The notes under the pieces are model-generated. The model did no database searches, had not been told where the DNA came from, and worked only from the letters and a program-made list of their open reading frames with translations. A stretch of DNA of 64,000 nt from Vogesella mureinivorans (GTDB taxonomy: Bacteria; Pseudomonadota; Gammaproteobacteria; Burkholderiales; Chromobacteriaceae), in NCBI RefSeq assembly GCF_007644035.1, contig NZ_VMTV02000346.1, positions 1 through 64,000 on the forward strand, given 5' to 3'. The translations under genes and the position numbers were made by a program. This document shows positions 17,125 through 28,079 of the stretch, in pieces. Position 1 is the first letter of the stretch. Each line of letters starts with the position of its first letter.

Positions 17125-17752
17125 GGTGGGCTCCTTCGGCATTCAGGGTGAGCATGCCTTTTTCTTCGATGAAACGGATGATGTCGGCCAGGCCGTGGCC
17201 GCTCTTGAGGTTGGAGAAGATGAACGGCCGCTCGCCGCGCATCTTGCTGGCGTCGCGGTCCATCACCTCTAGCGAGGCGCCTACCAGCGGGGCCAGGTCG
17301 ATCTTGTTGATCACCAACAGGTCGCTTTTGCAGATGCCGGGGCCGCCTTTGCGCGGGATCTTGTCACCGGCGGACACGTCGATTACGTAGAGCGTGAGGT
17401 CGGACAGCTCGGGGCTGAAGGTAGCGGCCAGGTTGTCGCCGCCGCTTTCGATGAAGATCACGTCCAGGCCAGGGTGGCGGGCGTTCAGCCGGGCCACGGC
17501 TTCCAGGTTGATGGAGGCGTCTTCGCGGATGGCGGTGTGCGGGCAGCCGCCGGTTTCTACGCCGATGATGCGGTCTGGCGCCAGCGCTTCGTTACGCACC
17601 AGAAACTGCGCGTCTTCCTGGGTGTAGATGTCGTTGGTGACCGCGGCCACGTTGTATTTGTCGCGCAGCGCGGTGCACAGCGCCCAGGTAAGGTGGGTCT
17701 TGCCGGAGCCCACCGGGCCGCCGATGCCGATGCGTAATGCTGCCTGTTTCAT
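17117..17752 (-). CDS. ureG: urease accessory GTPase UreG
   Basis: SIMIBI-class GTPase whose hydrolysis drives nickel insertion into urease, acting with UreD, UreF and UreE. 211 residues. The P-loop is GGPVGSGKT (residues 11-19), the nickel-binding CPH motif is in [14 protein letters not shown], and [11 protein letters not shown] is the guanine-specificity motif. [15 protein letters not shown] is also diagnostic. Start [12 protein letters not shown] at 17752; the open frame continues 29 codons upstream over the ureF stop but is not UreG sequence. Confidence 0.97.
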   Translation of the reverse strand: MKQAALRIGIGGPVGSGKTHLTWALCTALRDKYNVAAVTNDIYTQEDAQFLVRNEALAPDRIIGVETGGCPHTAIREDASINLEAVARLNARHPGLDVIFIESGGDNLAATFSPELSDLTLYVIDVSAGDKIPRKGGPGICKSDLLVINKIDLAPLVGASLEVMDRDASKMRGERPFIFSNLKSGHGLADIIRFIEEKGMLTLNAEGAHHA

Positions 17753-17771
17753 GCTGTGTCCTTTTATCGGG

Positions 17772-18449
17772 TCAAGACCGGAACAACCGGCTGTATTGGG
17801 TTTCGTGTTTCTGTGCCACCCAGGCGTACAGGGGGGCAAAATTGCTGATGTCGTCTGGTGGTAGCTGCCAGGCGCGGGCGGCGGCGGTGGCCAGCTCGGG
17901 CAGCAGGCTGGAGATCAGGCGCTGGCCGGCGCTCTGCCCCATGGGCATGGCTTTCATCAGCACCATGATCTGGTTTTCCAGCCAGCCCCACAGCCAGGCT
18001 TCCAGCGCCTGCTGGCCGGGTAGCTGCAGGCAGCGGGCGGCCAGCGCCCACGCTACCGGCAGGCTCAGCGCCTCGCCGGCCGGCCACAGCTGGGCATCGC
18101 CGCCCTCGGGCAGGCCCAGCAGCAGCTGGCGCAGCGAGTAGCCCATCTGCGTGCTTTCCAGTACCTGCTCGCGGCTGTCGCGGCTGGCCAGCAGCTGCGC
18201 GTTGAGGCGCTGCAGCGCGGCCACATCGCCATCGGCTGCCGCGCGGCAGCAGGCGGCCAACATGGCGCCGTCAAACTGTGACAGCGGGCCGGCCAGCAGG
18301 TCGGCCAGCCAGTGCCGCGCCGTGGTTTCGTCGTGTACCAGGCCCAGGTCGAGCGCAGTTTCCATGCCCTGCGAGTAGCTGTAGCCGCCAATGGGCAAGC
18401 CAGGGCTGGCCAGGCGCAGCAGCTGCAGGCGGGTAGCGGTGCCGCTCAT
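17772..18449 (-). CDS. ureF: urease accessory protein UreF
   Basis: All-helical accessory protein that gates the UreG GTPase in the UreDFG activation complex. 225 residues. The N-terminal [21 protein letters not shown] is the family signature and [13 protein letters not shown] and [12 protein letters not shown] are conserved further on. Start at 18449 overlaps the ureE stop by four bases, showing translational coupling. The frame stays open far upstream (to 19025) but that stretch is antisense-like Arg/Ala-rich sequence over ureE. Confidence 0.95.
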   Translation of the reverse strand: MSGTATRLQLLRLASPGLPIGGYSYSQGMETALDLGLVHDETTARHWLADLLAGPLSQFDGAMLAACCRAAADGDVAALQRLNAQLLASRDSREQVLESTQMGYSLRQLLLGLPEGGDAQLWPAGEALSLPVAWALAARCLQLPGQQALEAWLWGWLENQIMVLMKAMPMGQSAGQRLISSLLPELATAAARAWQLPPDDISNFAPLYAWVAQKHETQYSRLFRS

Positions 18450-18943
18450 GGCTGCCCCTCGAACTGGTGGATTTTCGGCGCGTAGTGAAACGCCGCTTCC
18501 TGGCCGTGCGAATGGTGATGGCCGCCACCGTAGGCGCCGTGCTCCGGCGAGAAGCCTGCGGCCAACCTTTCCACCTGCAGGCCCATCTGCTGCAGCATGT
18601 CGGCCAGTACGTCGTCTTGCAGCAGGCGCAGCCAGCCGCTGCCGACTTCTACTTTGACGTGGCGGTTGCCCAGGTGGTAGGCCGCGCGCGCCAGCGTCAC
18701 CGCGTCGTGGCAGGCCACGTGCAGCAGCGGCTCGGCGGCGGCCACCACGCGCACGCAGCGGCCATCGTCGGCCAGCAGCAGGTCGCCATGGCGCAGCGGC
18801 GGGCTGCCCGGCGGCAGCATCACACCCACTTCTTCTCCGGCGGCGCTGCGGGTAAGCAGCCGTGTTTTGCAGCGGCGGTCGAAATCCAGCACCAGCTCGT
18901 CGGCAGGCTGGCCGCCGCTGGCGTGTTGTCGCAATACCAGCAT
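18446..18943 (-). CDS. ureE: urease nickel chaperone UreE
   Basis: Dimeric metallochaperone that hands Ni(II) to urease. 165 residues with the N-terminal peptide-binding domain (up to about 70) and the ferredoxin-like nickel domain carrying HLGNRHVKVEV, in which the family's conserved nickel histidine lies. The C-terminus is a moderate histidine tail (GGGHHHSHGQE), the extra nickel store seen in many UreE proteins. It sits between ureC and ureF with a four-base overlap to ureF. Confidence 0.95.
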   Translation of the reverse strand: MLVLRQHASGGQPADELVLDFDRRCKTRLLTRSAAGEEVGVMLPPGSPPLRHGDLLLADDGRCVRVVAAAEPLLHVACHDAVTLARAAYHLGNRHVKVEVGSGWLRLLQDDVLADMLQQMGLQVERLAAGFSPEHGAYGGGHHHSHGQEAAFHYAPKIHQFEGQP

Positions 18944-18951
18944 GGTGTTCC

Positions 18952-20652
18952 TTAGAAAAGAAAGTAGCGCTGCGCCATCGGTAGCTCGCTGGCTGGCTCG
19001 CACCACAGCAGCTGGCCGTCGGCACGCACCTGGTAGTTTTGCGGGTCCACTTCGATCACCGGCAGGTAGTCGTTGTGGATCAGGTCGGTTTTCTGCACGT
19101 TGCGGCAGCCTTGGACCGCCACCAGCCGCTTCTTGAGCCCCAGCGCCTCGCCCACGCCGGCGGCCAGCGCCGCCTGCGATACAAAGGTAACGCTGCCGGC
19201 GGCAATGGCGCCGCCGTAGGCACCGAACATCGGCCGGTAATGCACCGGCTGCGGCGTGGGGATGCTGGCGTTGGCATCGCCCATGGCGGCGGCGGCGATG
19301 ATGCCGCCCTTCAGGATCAGGCTGGGCTTCACGCCAAAGAACGCCGGGCGCCAGATCACCAGGTCGGCCAGCTTGCCTACCTCTACGCTGCCTACCTCGT
19401 GGGCAATGCCGTGGGTGATGGCCGGGTTGATGGTGTACTTGGCCAGGTAGCGCTTGATGCGGGCGTTGTCGTTGCCGGGGCCGTCGCCCGGCAGCGGGCC
19501 GCGCTGCTGCTTCATTTTGTCGGCGGTTTGCCAGCAGCGCAGGATGGTTTCGCCCACACGGCCCATGGCCTGGCTGTCGGACGACATCATGGCGAAGGCA
19601 CCCAGGTCGTGCAGGATGTCTTCGGCGGCGATGGTTTCGCGGCGGATGCGGCTTTCGGCAAAGGCCACGTCCTCGGCGATGGCCGGGTCCAGGTGATGAC
19701 ACACCATCAGCATGTCCAGGTGTTCGTCGATGGTGTTGACGGTAAACGGCCGCGTGGGGTTGGTGGAGCTGGGCAGTACGTTAAGTTGGCCGCAGGCCTT
19801 GATGATGTCGGGTGCGTGGCCGCCCCCCGCGCCTTCGGTGTGGTAGGTGTGGATGGTGCGGCCCTTGAACGCGGCCAAGGTGGCCTCGATAAAGCCGCCT
19901 TCGTTCAGCGTGTCGGTATGGATGGCTACCTGCACGTCCATCTCGTCCGCCACGCTCAGGCAGTTGTCGATGGCCGCTGGCGTGGTGCCCCAGTCTTCGT
20001 GCAGCTTCAGGCCGATGGCGCCGGCGCGTACCTGCTCGCGCAGCGGCTCCGGCAGGCTGGCGTTGCCCTTGCCGGTAAAGCCCAGGTTCATGGGAAACGC
20101 CTCGGCGGCTTTCAGCATCTGCGCCATATGCCACGGCCCCGGCGTGCAGGTGGTGGCGTTGGTGCCGGTAGCGGGGCCGGTGCCGCCGCCGATCATGGTG
20201 GTCACGCCGGACATCAGCGCTTCGTCGATCTGCTGCGGGCAGATAAAGTGGATGTGGGTATCGATGCCGCCAGCGGTGACGATCATGCCCTCGGCGGCGA
20301 TGATCTCGGTGGACGCGCCAATCACGATGTCCACGCCCGGCTGGATATCGGGGTTGCCGGCCTTGCCGATGGCGGCGATGCGGCCGTTTTTCAGCGCGAT
20401 ATCGGCTTTCACGATGCCCCAGTGGTCCAGGATCAGCGCGTTGGTCAGCACCGTGTCCGCCACCTCGGCCGCCAGGCCCTGGCCCTGGCCCATGCCGTCG
20501 CGGATGACCTTGCCGCCGCCGAATTTCACCTCTTCACCGTACACGGTGTAATCGTGTTCCACCTCGGCCAGCAGGCCGGTATCGGCCAGCCGCACGCGGT
20601 CGCCGGTGGTGGGGCCGAACATCTCGGCGTATGCCTGTCTGCTGATTTTCAT
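18952..20652 (-). CDS. ureC: urease alpha subunit UreC (catalytic)
   Basis: Catalytic subunit that hydrolyses urea to ammonia and carbamate at a dinickel site in the cytoplasm. 566 residues, the usual length. All nickel ligands are present, one position lower than in Klebsiella: H133 and H135 (GGIDTHIHF), carbamylated K216 (GLKLHEDWG), H245, H271 and D359 ([10 protein letters not shown]). The active-site flap holds C318 and H319 (MVCHHLDP). It overlaps ureB by four bases. The opposite strand has a 545-codon open frame, which is a GC-rich shadow. Confidence 0.98.
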   Translation of the reverse strand: MKISRQAYAEMFGPTTGDRVRLADTGLLAEVEHDYTVYGEEVKFGGGKVIRDGMGQGQGLAAEVADTVLTNALILDHWGIVKADIALKNGRIAAIGKAGNPDIQPGVDIVIGASTEIIAAEGMIVTAGGIDTHIHFICPQQIDEALMSGVTTMIGGGTGPATGTNATTCTPGPWHMAQMLKAAEAFPMNLGFTGKGNASLPEPLREQVRAGAIGLKLHEDWGTTPAAIDNCLSVADEMDVQVAIHTDTLNEGGFIEATLAAFKGRTIHTYHTEGAGGGHAPDIIKACGQLNVLPSSTNPTRPFTVNTIDEHLDMLMVCHHLDPAIAEDVAFAESRIRRETIAAEDILHDLGAFAMMSSDSQAMGRVGETILRCWQTADKMKQQRGPLPGDGPGNDNARIKRYLAKYTINPAITHGIAHEVGSVEVGKLADLVIWRPAFFGVKPSLILKGGIIAAAAMGDANASIPTPQPVHYRPMFGAYGGAIAAGSVTFVSQAALAAGVGEALGLKKRLVAVQGCRNVQKTDLIHNDYLPVIEVDPQNYQVRADGQLLWCEPASELPMAQRYFLF

Positions 20653-20954
20653 AATGCCCCCATTACCTTGCCCTGAAAGCCGTACACACGGCGCAAACCC
20701 GCCAGCGCCACCAGCTCGACGGTGCGTGTCTGGCCGGGCTCGAAACGCACGGCGGTACCGGCGGCAATGTTCAGCCGGAAGCCGCGCGCCGCGTCGCGGT
20801 CGAACAGCAGGGCGTTGTTGACCTCGGCAAAGTGGTAGTGCGAGCCCACCTGTACCGGGCGGTCGCCACTATTAGCCACGGTCAGCGTGAGCGTGGCGCG
20901 GCCAACGTTCAGCTCGATCTCGCCGCTGGCAGCGAGTAGTTCCCCTGGGATCAT
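20649..20954 (-). CDS. ureB: urease beta subunit UreB
   Basis: Structural subunit of the (UreABC)3 enzyme, 101 residues. Family sequence IPGELL at the N-terminus, [13 protein letters not shown] in the middle and [16 protein letters not shown] near the end. It is separate from UreA, as in most proteobacteria, and overlaps ureC by four bases. Confidence 0.97.
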   Translation of the reverse strand: MIPGELLAASGEIELNVGRATLTLTVANSGDRPVQVGSHYHFAEVNNALLFDRDAARGFRLNIAAGTAVRFEPGQTRTVELVALAGLRRVYGFQGKVMGAL

Positions 20955-20962
20955 GGCGGCTC

Positions 20963-21265
20963 CTAAACAATGGGTTGATGCACGGTCACCAGCTTGGTGC
21001 CGTCGGGAAAGGTGGCTTCTACCTGGATATCCGGAATCATCTCCGGTATGCCGTCCATCACGTCGTGGCGGGTCAGCAGCGTGGTGCCGTAGTGCATCAG
21101 CGCGGCCACGCTCTGGCCGTCGCGTGCGCCTTCCATGATGGCGGCGCTGATAAACGCCACCGCCTCGGGGTAGTTCAGCTTCAGGCCACGGGCACGGCGG
21201 CGCTCGGCCAGCAGGGCGGCGGTAAAGATCAGCAGCTTGTCTTTTTCGCGGGGGGTCAGTTCCAT
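20963..21265 (-). CDS. ureA: urease gamma subunit UreA
   Basis: Small structural subunit of urease, 100 residues, the canonical length. [34 protein letters not shown] and [21 protein letters not shown] are all diagnostic. Start at 21265; the frame is open upstream into ureD antisense-like sequence. Eight bases separate it from ureB and 17 from ureD. Confidence 0.97.
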   Translation of the reverse strand: MELTPREKDKLLIFTAALLAERRRARGLKLNYPEAVAFISAAIMEGARDGQSVAALMHYGTTLLTRHDVMDGIPEMIPDIQVEATFPDGTKLVTVHQPIV

Positions 21266-21282
21266 GGTGTGTTGCCTCGGTA

Positions 21283-22137
21283 TCAGGTAGCCCAGATGCG
21301 CGGCGCGTGCGCCGGGCGGCCGTGGGTAAAGGGGTGGATCAGGGCACGGGCGGCGCGCAGCCAGGCCAGCGCCGCCTCGGCACCGTCGCCGACAAAGCGT
21401 GCCAGCCATACGTCTTCCAGCTGGCTGGCGGCGGCGCAGCCGGCTAGCGGTAGCGCCAGCACCGCCTCGTGCAGCGCGGGCGGCAGCGCCGGCCCGGCCC
21501 ACAGCAGTGTGGCCACCACGCTGTGGCCCGCCAGCCCTACCGGCGAGTGCAGCAGGTGGCTGTCGGCGGGCAGCACGGTGCGTTCGCTGTAAATCAGCCG
21601 GCCATCGCGGTAGATGTCGCCTTGCTGGCGCCAGCTACCACGGCGGTATAAGAGGTTGGCCGCAGGGCGGCCCAGGCAGACCACATCGCCCCACAGCAGG
21701 CGGGCGTCGCCGGCCAGATCAACACGGCTGGCAAAGCGCACCTCGGCGCCATCGAACAGGATGGTTTCTTGCGGCAGCCACGCCAGCACGCTGCCGGCCG
21801 CCTGGCGGATGCTGAGCTGCTGCTGCGCCGGGCGGCCAAAGCCGTCGTACCACTTGGCGGCGCCGGGGCTGGTGAGCAGCACCTCGCTGCCGGCCTGCAG
21901 GTCGATGTCCAGCGTGAGGCTGTCGCCGCCGGCCACGCCACCGGGCGGGTGCACGATGATGTGCTCGCAGCTGCCGTCGGCACCGATAAAGTGCTTCTGC
22001 ACCCGTAGCGGGCCAGTGTGGCGGCGCAGCACCGGAATGGTGCGGGCACCGTCGCGGGCGTAAGCCAGCTGCAGGGTAGCCGGCCAGCCTTGTAGCAGGG
22101 ACGGGGGCAGCAGGGTGGCAACAGCGTCGGGTTTCAT
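21283..22137 (-). CDS. ureD: urease accessory protein UreD (UreH)
   Basis: Scaffold protein that binds apo-urease and, with UreF and UreG, channels nickel to the active site. 284 residues. Visible family features are [27 protein letters not shown] and [13 protein letters not shown], in the expected order. It opens the ure block; 88 bases separate it from urtE, including a hairpin at 22179-22205 (GCCCCGTG/CACGGGGC) with no strong T-run, so read-through from the urt genes is likely. Start [12 protein letters not shown] at 22137 was preferred over the longer frame. Confidence 0.94.
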   Translation of the reverse strand: MKPDAVATLLPPSLLQGWPATLQLAYARDGARTIPVLRRHTGPLRVQKHFIGADGSCEHIIVHPPGGVAGGDSLTLDIDLQAGSEVLLTSPGAAKWYDGFGRPAQQQLSIRQAAGSVLAWLPQETILFDGAEVRFASRVDLAGDARLLWGDVVCLGRPAANLLYRRGSWRQQGDIYRDGRLIYSERTVLPADSHLLHSPVGLAGHSVVATLLWAGPALPPALHEAVLALPLAGCAAASQLEDVWLARFVGDGAEAALAWLRAARALIHPFTHGRPAHAPRIWAT

Positions 22138-22178
22138 GGGGGGATGGGCAAAAAGTGAAGTCAGATGCGGTATTGCAA

Positions 22179-22205
22179 GCCCCGTGCCAGTGCATGACAC
22201 GGGGC
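22179..22205 (-). terminator. weak hairpin between urtE and ureD
   Basis: GCCCCGTG pairs with CACGGGGC around an 11-base loop in the urtE-ureD gap. On the coding strand only CTTGCAAT follows, so termination is probably partial at most. It may instead protect or tune the downstream ure mRNA. Confidence 0.35.
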
Positions 22206-22225
22206 CGGTTTGGCACACGGCGGGG

Positions 22226-22924
22226 CTAGATGGCCAGCAGATCGCGCACGCCGTCCTGCGGCATGTCCTTGCCCTGCCCGGCCTTGATGACCTCGCCGCG
22301 CGACATCACCACGTAGCGGTCGGCTAGGGCCTCGGCAAAGTCGTAGTACTGCTCTACCAGCAAGATGGCCATGTCGCCGCGTGCGGCCAACCTTTTGATC
22401 ACGGTGCCGATGTCCTTGATGATGGACGGCTGGATGCCCTCGGTGGGCTCGTCCAGAATCAGCAGGCTGGGCTGGCTGACCAGCGCGCGGCCAATGGCCA
22501 GCTGCTGCTGCTGGCCGCCCGACAGGTCGCCGCCACGGCGGTGGCGCATCTCGCTCAGCACCGGGAACATTTCGTACACGCTGGCGGGGATGTCGCGCCC
22601 CTGACGGCCGCTAAAGCGCGCCAGGCCCATTTTCAGGTTTTCTTCTACCGTCAGCCGGGCAAAGATCTCGCGCCCTTGCGGTACATAGGCCATGCCGCGC
22701 GCCACGCGCTGGTGCGGGGCCAGGCGCTGGATGTCTTCGCCCTGCCACTGCACGGCGCCGCTTTTGGCGGCGATCTGGCCCATCAGGCAGCGCAGCAGCG
22801 TGCTTTTACCCACGCCGTTGCGGCCCAGAATGCAGGTGACCTCGCCTACCGGCGCGGTAAAGGCTACGTCGCGCAGGATGTGGCTGCCGCCGTAGAACTG
22901 GTTGAGTTTGTCTACTTTCAGCAT
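22226..22924 (-). CDS. urtE: urea ABC transporter ATP-binding protein UrtE
   Basis: One of two ATPases of the high-affinity urea importer, 232 residues. Walker A is GRNGVGKST, the ABC signature is LSGGQQQQLAIGRAL, Walker B is LLILDEP followed by TEGIQPSIIKDI, which is typical of UrtE/LivF proteins. The H-loop region reads LLVEQYYDFA, where most ABC proteins have a histidine after the switch; LivF/UrtE members commonly have variation there. Three bases separate it from urtD. Confidence 0.95.
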   Translation of the reverse strand: MLKVDKLNQFYGGSHILRDVAFTAPVGEVTCILGRNGVGKSTLLRCLMGQIAAKSGAVQWQGEDIQRLAPHQRVARGMAYVPQGREIFARLTVEENLKMGLARFSGRQGRDIPASVYEMFPVLSEMRHRRGGDLSGGQQQQLAIGRALVSQPSLLILDEPTEGIQPSIIKDIGTVIKRLAARGDMAILLVEQYYDFAEALADRYVVMSRGEVIKAGQGKDMPQDGVRDLLAI

Positions 22925-22927
22925 GAT

Positions 22928-23760
<833 letters not shown>

Positions 23761-23761
<1 letters not shown>

Positions 23762-24858
23762 TATTGCGCCCCTTTCTTGCGTAGCAGACCCAGCACGCCG
23801 TTAGGCAGCAGCAGGGTGGCAGCGATAAACAAAAAGCCCAGGAAAAACAGCCAGTATTCGGGAAACGCCACGGTGAACCAGCTCTTGGCCCCGTTGACAA
23901 TGGCCGCGCCCAGCACCGGGCCGATCAGCGTGCCACGGCCGCCCAGCGCTACCCAGATGGCTATTTCGATAGAGTTGCCCGGCGACATTTCGCTGGGGTT
24001 GATAATGCCCACCTGCGGCACGTACAGCGCACCAGCCAGCGCGCACAGCACGGCCGACAGCACCCAGATGGCCAGCTTGTAGTACAGCGGGTTGTAGCCG
24101 CAGAACATCAGCCGGCTTTCGGCGTCGCGGATAGCGGTGAGGATGCGGCCGAACTTGCTTAGCACCAGCCAGCGTGCGCCCCACAGCGCCAGCGCCAGCA
24201 GCAGCACGGTGGCGGCAAACAGCACGGCGCGGGTGGCCGGCTCGGCAATGCCGAAACCCAGGATGCGCTTGAAGTCGGTAAAGCCGTTGTTGCCGCCAAA
24301 GCCGGTTTCGTTGCGGAAGAACAGCAACATGGCGGCAAAGGTGAGCGCCTGGGTCATGATGGAAAAGTACACGCCCTTGATGCGCGAGCGGAACGCCAGC
24401 CAGCCGAACACCAGCGCCAGCAGGCCCGGCACCAGCACGATCACCAGCAGCGCCCAGACAAAGTGCTCGCTGCCCTGCCAGAACCACGGTAGTTCTTTCC
24501 AGTCCAGAAACACCATGAAATCGGGCAGGTCGCTCTGGTAGTTGCCATCGCGGCCGATCTGGCGCATCAGGTACATGCCCATGCCGTAGCCACCCAGCGC
24601 AAAAAACAGGCCATGGCCCAGGCTGAGCAGGCCGGTGTAGCCCCACACCAGGTCCATGGCCAGCGCCACGATGGCGTAGCACAGGATTTTGCCGGTAAGG
24701 GTAAGGGTGTAGGCCGACACGTGCAGCGCGTGGCCTTCGGGAAACAGCGCATGCCCCAGCGGTAGCAGCATCAGCAGGGCCAGCAGCAGGCCCACACCCA
24801 GCGTGGTGGCACGCGGCCCGGCCGCTGCGGCCAACTTGAGAGAGTAAGGTTGTGACAT
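23761..24858 (-). CDS. urtC: urea ABC transporter permease UrtC
   Basis: LivM-type inner-membrane permease, 365 residues with about ten hydrophobic segments. The conserved WGYTGLLSLGHGLFFALGGY near residue 70 and ALGGRGTLIGPVLGAAIVNG near 310 are family hallmarks. The extended loop with FMVFLDWKELPWFW is characteristic of UrtC as opposed to branched-chain amino-acid permeases. Eight bases separate it from urtB. Confidence 0.95.
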
Positions 24859-24866
24859 GGCAGGCC

Positions 24867-26450
24867 TCAGTCGAGCACGCGGCCTTTCAGGGCAAACAAA
24901 CCCTGAGGACGCTTCTGGATAAACAGGATGATGAACACCAGGATCAGGATCTTGGCCAGCACGGCACCCAGCGACGGCTCGATGACCTTGGCCAGCATGC
25001 CCAGGCCCAGCGCACCAGCCACGGTACCGGCCAGCTGCCCTACCCCGCCCAGCACCACCACCATGAAACTGTCGATGATGTAGCTCTGACCCAGGTCCGG
25101 CCCCACGTTGCCGATCTGGCTCAGCGCCACGCCACCCAGGCCGGCTATGCCGGAGCCCAGGCCAAAGGCCAGCATGTCTACGCGGCCGGTGGGCACGCCC
25201 ACGCTATCGGCCATGCGGCGGTTCTGCGTAACGGCGCGCACGAACAGGCCCAGGCGGGTGCGGTTCAGCAGCAGCCAGGTCAGCACCAGCACGGCGGCGA
25301 CAAAGGCGATGATGGCCAGCCGGTTGTACGGCAGCGTCAGCGTGGTAGACAACGCAATGCCGCCAGACAGCCAGCTGGGGTTGGCCACTTCTACGTTCTG
25401 CGCGCCAAACGCCACGCGCACCGCCTGCATCAGCATCAGGCTGATACCCCAGGTGGCGAGTAGCGTTTCCAGCGGGCGGCCGTACAGGTGGCGAATCACC
25501 AGCCGCTCCAGCGCCATGCCGATGATGGCGGTGACCACAAATGCGGCGGGCAGCGCAGCCAGCAGGTAGTAGTCGAACGAGGCCGGGGCATACTGACGGA
25601 ACAGGTTCTGTATCAGCCAGGTGGTGTAGGCCCCCAACATCAGCATTTCGCCGTGCGCCATATTAATGACACCCAGCAGGCCATAGGTTATGGCCAGCCC
25701 CAGTGCGGCCAACAGCAGGATGGAGCCCAGGCTGGCGCCGCTGAACAGGTGGCCCAGCAAGCTGTAGCTGAACTGTGTGGCCTTGATGCTGGCAATGGCT
25801 TCGTCCGCGGCGCGGCGCACATCGGTGTTTTCTTGCGGGTTGGCCGCTAGCGGTTCCAGCAGTGTCAGCAGCGCCGGGTCGCTGGCGTCGCCCATGATGG
25901 CGATAGCGGCCAGCTTGTCGGTGGTAGACGGGCTGCCCAGCTGCAAGGTAGCGGCGGCCAGGCGCAGCGCGTCGCGCACGCTGTCTTCGCGTTCGATTTG
26001 CAGCTGCTTTTGCAGCAGGGGCAGCAAGGCAGGGTTGGCCGCATCCTGTATGGCTTTGACGGCCGCCAGGCGGCTGCTGCTCTCTACGGCGTGCAGGCCA
26101 GCCGCGGCGTGGAATGTTTGCAGCGCACTGCGCACGCTGTTGTTCAGCGGTACGCTGTCGGTGCCGTCGGGCACGCTGTCTACCGGCTGGCCGCTATCGG
26201 CATCCAGCCATAGCTCGCCTTGCTGCACAAAAAAGCGGGTGGCGTCCGGGTCGGCCAGCAGGCGGCCTTCTTCTAGCGCCGCGACCGCTGCAGTGTGCGC
26301 CGCGGTGGGGTTGGCGGCCCAGCTGGCGATGAGCTCGGCGCGGGCGGCCGGGTCGGCAGCGGCCAGCTCGGCCGCCGGGCTGGCAGCAAAAGCCGGTGCC
26401 CACAGCAGGCTGCATGCCAGTACGGCCATCAGGTGCTTGAGCTTGTTCAT
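24867..26450 (-). CDS. urtB: urea ABC transporter permease UrtB
   Basis: LivH-type permease of the urea importer, 527 residues. The first 230 residues follow a signal peptide (ending AFAAS) and form an extracytoplasmic, Ala-rich helical region found in many proteobacterial UrtB proteins. The permease part begins near FSYSLLGHLFSG and contains YGLLGVINMAHGEMLMLGAY, AGLGGVALSQIGNVGPDLGQ and VLGGVGQLAGTVAGAL. Separated from urtA by 104 bases containing a strong intrinsic terminator, so it is probably expressed at a lower level than urtA. Confidence 0.94.
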   Translation of the reverse strand: MNKLKHLMAVLACSLLWAPAFAASPAAELAAADPAARAELIASWAANPTAAHTAAVAALEEGRLLADPDATRFFVQQGELWLDADSGQPVDSVPDGTDSVPLNNSVRSALQTFHAAAGLHAVESSSRLAAVKAIQDAANPALLPLLQKQLQIEREDSVRDALRLAAATLQLGSPSTTDKLAAIAIMGDASDPALLTLLEPLAANPQENTDVRRAADEAIASIKATQFSYSLLGHLFSGASLGSILLLAALGLAITYGLLGVINMAHGEMLMLGAYTTWLIQNLFRQYAPASFDYYLLAALPAAFVVTAIIGMALERLVIRHLYGRPLETLLATWGISLMLMQAVRVAFGAQNVEVANPSWLSGGIALSTTLTLPYNRLAIIAFVAAVLVLTWLLLNRTRLGLFVRAVTQNRRMADSVGVPTGRVDMLAFGLGSGIAGLGGVALSQIGNVGPDLGQSYIIDSFMVVVLGGVGQLAGTVAGALGLGMLAKVIEPSLGAVLAKILILVFIILFIQKRPQGLFALKGRVLD

Positions 26451-26464
26451 GGTGAGGTCCTTGC

Positions 26465-26492
26465 AAAAAAACGGGCTGCACAGGGCAGCCCG
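26465..26492 (-). terminator. intrinsic terminator/attenuator between urtA and urtB
   Basis: CGGGCTGC (26472-26479) and GCAGCCCG (26485-26492) form an eight-base-pair stem, followed on the minus strand by seven T (26465-26471). It sits between two genes that must be expressed together, so it probably stops part of the transcripts and raises the amount of binding protein over the membrane parts. Confidence 0.85.
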
Positions 26493-26554
26493 GGAAATAC
26501 CGCAGCGTGGCTAAGCACCGGCGAGTGGCAGTGGCCAGCCAGCGGCTACGGCGA

Positions 26555-27826
26555 TCAGGACTTGGTTTTTACCGGGGTGTCTGGCTTTTTATCGTTACCC
26601 GGGATGTACGGGCTCCATGGCTGGGCACGGATCGGGCCTTTGGTTTTCCACACCACCGAGAACTGCCCATTAGGCTGTACTTCGCCAATCATCACCGGCT
26701 TGTGCAGGTGATGGTTTTTGACATCCATCTGCAGGGTGTAGCCGGAAGGTGCCTTGAAGCTGATACCGGCCATGGCTTTGCTTACCGCAGCCACATCGGT
26801 GGTACCGGCTTTTTTCACCGCTTCGGCCCACATATTGATACCGACGTAGGTAGCTTCCATCGGGTCGTTGGTGACTAGCTTGTCAGCGCCGGCCATGCCT
26901 TTCTTGGCAGCCCAGGCTTTGTAGGCGGCGATCCACTTGGTATTGACCGGGTTCTTCACGCTCATGAAGTAGTTCCAGGCGGCCAGGTGGCCCAGCAGCG
27001 GCTTGGTGTCGATGCCCTTGAGTTCTTCTTCCCCTACCGAGAACGCTACCACCGGCACGTCGGTGGCTTTCAGGCCCTGGTTACCCAGCTCTTTGTAAAA
27101 CGGTACGTTGGAGTCGCCATTGATGGTGGAGATGACGGCGGTCTTGCCACCGGCGGCAAACTTCTTGATGTTGCCGACAATGGTCTGGTAATCGCTATGA
27201 CCGAACGGGGTGTACACCTCCTGGATGTCGCTATCCTTCACGCCTTTGGATTTCAGGAAGGAACGCAGGATCTTGTTGGTGGTGCGCGGGTAAACGTAGT
27301 CGGTACCCAGCAGGAAGTAGCGCTTGGCCGCGCCGCCTTCTTTGCTCATCAGGTATTCCACTGCCGGGATGGCCTGCTGGTTTGGCGCGGCACCGGTGTA
27401 GAACACATTAGGCGACAGCTCTTCGCCCTCGTACTGCACCGGGTAGAACAGCAGGCCGTTCAGCTCTTCGTACACCGGCAGTACCGATTTGCGCGATACG
27501 GATGTCCAGCAGCCAAAGGTGACGGCAACCTTGTCGCGGGTCAGCAGCTGCCGGGCTTTTTCGGCAAACAGCGGCCAGTTCGATGCCGGGTCGACCACCA
27601 CCGGCTCCAGTTTCTTGCCCAGTACACCGCCCTTGGCGTTGATCTCGTCGATGGCAAACAGCGCCATGTCCTTGAGCGAGGTTTCAGAAATGGCCATGGT
27701 GCCGGACAGCGAATGCAGCACGCCTACCTTGATGGTATCGGCAGCACGGGCCTGCACGCTGAAACCGGCGGCCAGCAGCGAGGCGGCAATAACAGAAGAC
27801 TTCAAAACGAGACGGCGAGTAGTCAT
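26555..27826 (-). CDS. urtA: urea ABC transporter substrate-binding protein UrtA
   Basis: Periplasmic urea-binding protein, 423 residues. Signal peptide ends at VQARA; the RRLVLKS near its start resembles a twin-arginine motif, which is common in UrtA. The mature start ADTIKVGVLHSLSGTMAISE and the segments FGCWTSVSRKSVLPV, NVFYTGAAPNQQAIPA and NGDSNVPFYKEL are all characteristic of UrtA rather than of amino-acid binding proteins. It is the first gene of the urea operon; in other bacteria this operon is induced by nitrogen limitation. Confidence 0.96.
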   Translation of the reverse strand: MTTRRLVLKSSVIAASLLAAGFSVQARAADTIKVGVLHSLSGTMAISETSLKDMALFAIDEINAKGGVLGKKLEPVVVDPASNWPLFAEKARQLLTRDKVAVTFGCWTSVSRKSVLPVYEELNGLLFYPVQYEGEELSPNVFYTGAAPNQQAIPAVEYLMSKEGGAAKRYFLLGTDYVYPRTTNKILRSFLKSKGVKDSDIQEVYTPFGHSDYQTIVGNIKKFAAGGKTAVISTINGDSNVPFYKELGNQGLKATDVPVVAFSVGEEELKGIDTKPLLGHLAAWNYFMSVKNPVNTKWIAAYKAWAAKKGMAGADKLVTNDPMEATYVGINMWAEAVKKAGTTDVAAVSKAMAGISFKAPSGYTLQMDVKNHHLHKPVMIGEVQPNGQFSVVWKTKGPIRAQPWSPYIPGNDKKPDTPVKTKS

Positions 27827-28079
27827 GGCAAAGCTCCCTGGTGAACAGTTGGTTTTGTTGCAGTGCGGGGCCAGATTACGGTGCCGGTGCCGTGGCGGGA
27901 ATACGTCAAATTGCGTACACGCTGCAATGCAACATGAGCAGACGGGCAGCCAGGTGTCAGGTGGGCGCTACATCAAACAAGCTCTTTATAAAATCTATAA
28001 ACATCTGTTTTTAAAGAAACTTGCCAACGCCCCATGATCAAGCCGCAATGCGCATGCATTCATTTTTAAAGGAGACATC
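27827..28079. promoter_or_regulatory. urtA upstream / divergent intergenic region
   Basis: About 250 bases between divergent genes. It must hold the urea-operon promoter. TTGC/GCAA inverted around 27915-27945 (in the run from AAATTGCG to ATGCAACA) could be a regulatory site. A good sigma-54 promoter (TGGCAC-N5-TTGC) was looked for and not found. The right part is AT-rich (TTTATAAAATCTATAAAC near 27984-28003) and may drive the small gene at 28080, which has AAGGAG before its ATG. Confidence 0.4.

Noticed and set aside
17772-19025. Apparent 417-residue protein containing UreF with a long N-terminus
   Set aside because: The extra 190 residues are Arg/Ala/Pro-rich out-of-frame sequence over ureE and ureC; UreF begins at its normal [11 protein letters not shown].
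19039-20676. 545-codon plus-strand open frame opposite ureC
   Set aside because: The frame follows from the third-position GC bias of ureC. All catalytic residues of urease are on the minus strand.
27827-27930. Possible sigma-54 promoter before urtA (TGGCCCCGCACTGCA on minus)
   Set aside because: The GG to GC distance is one base too short and the -24 box departs from TGGCAC.
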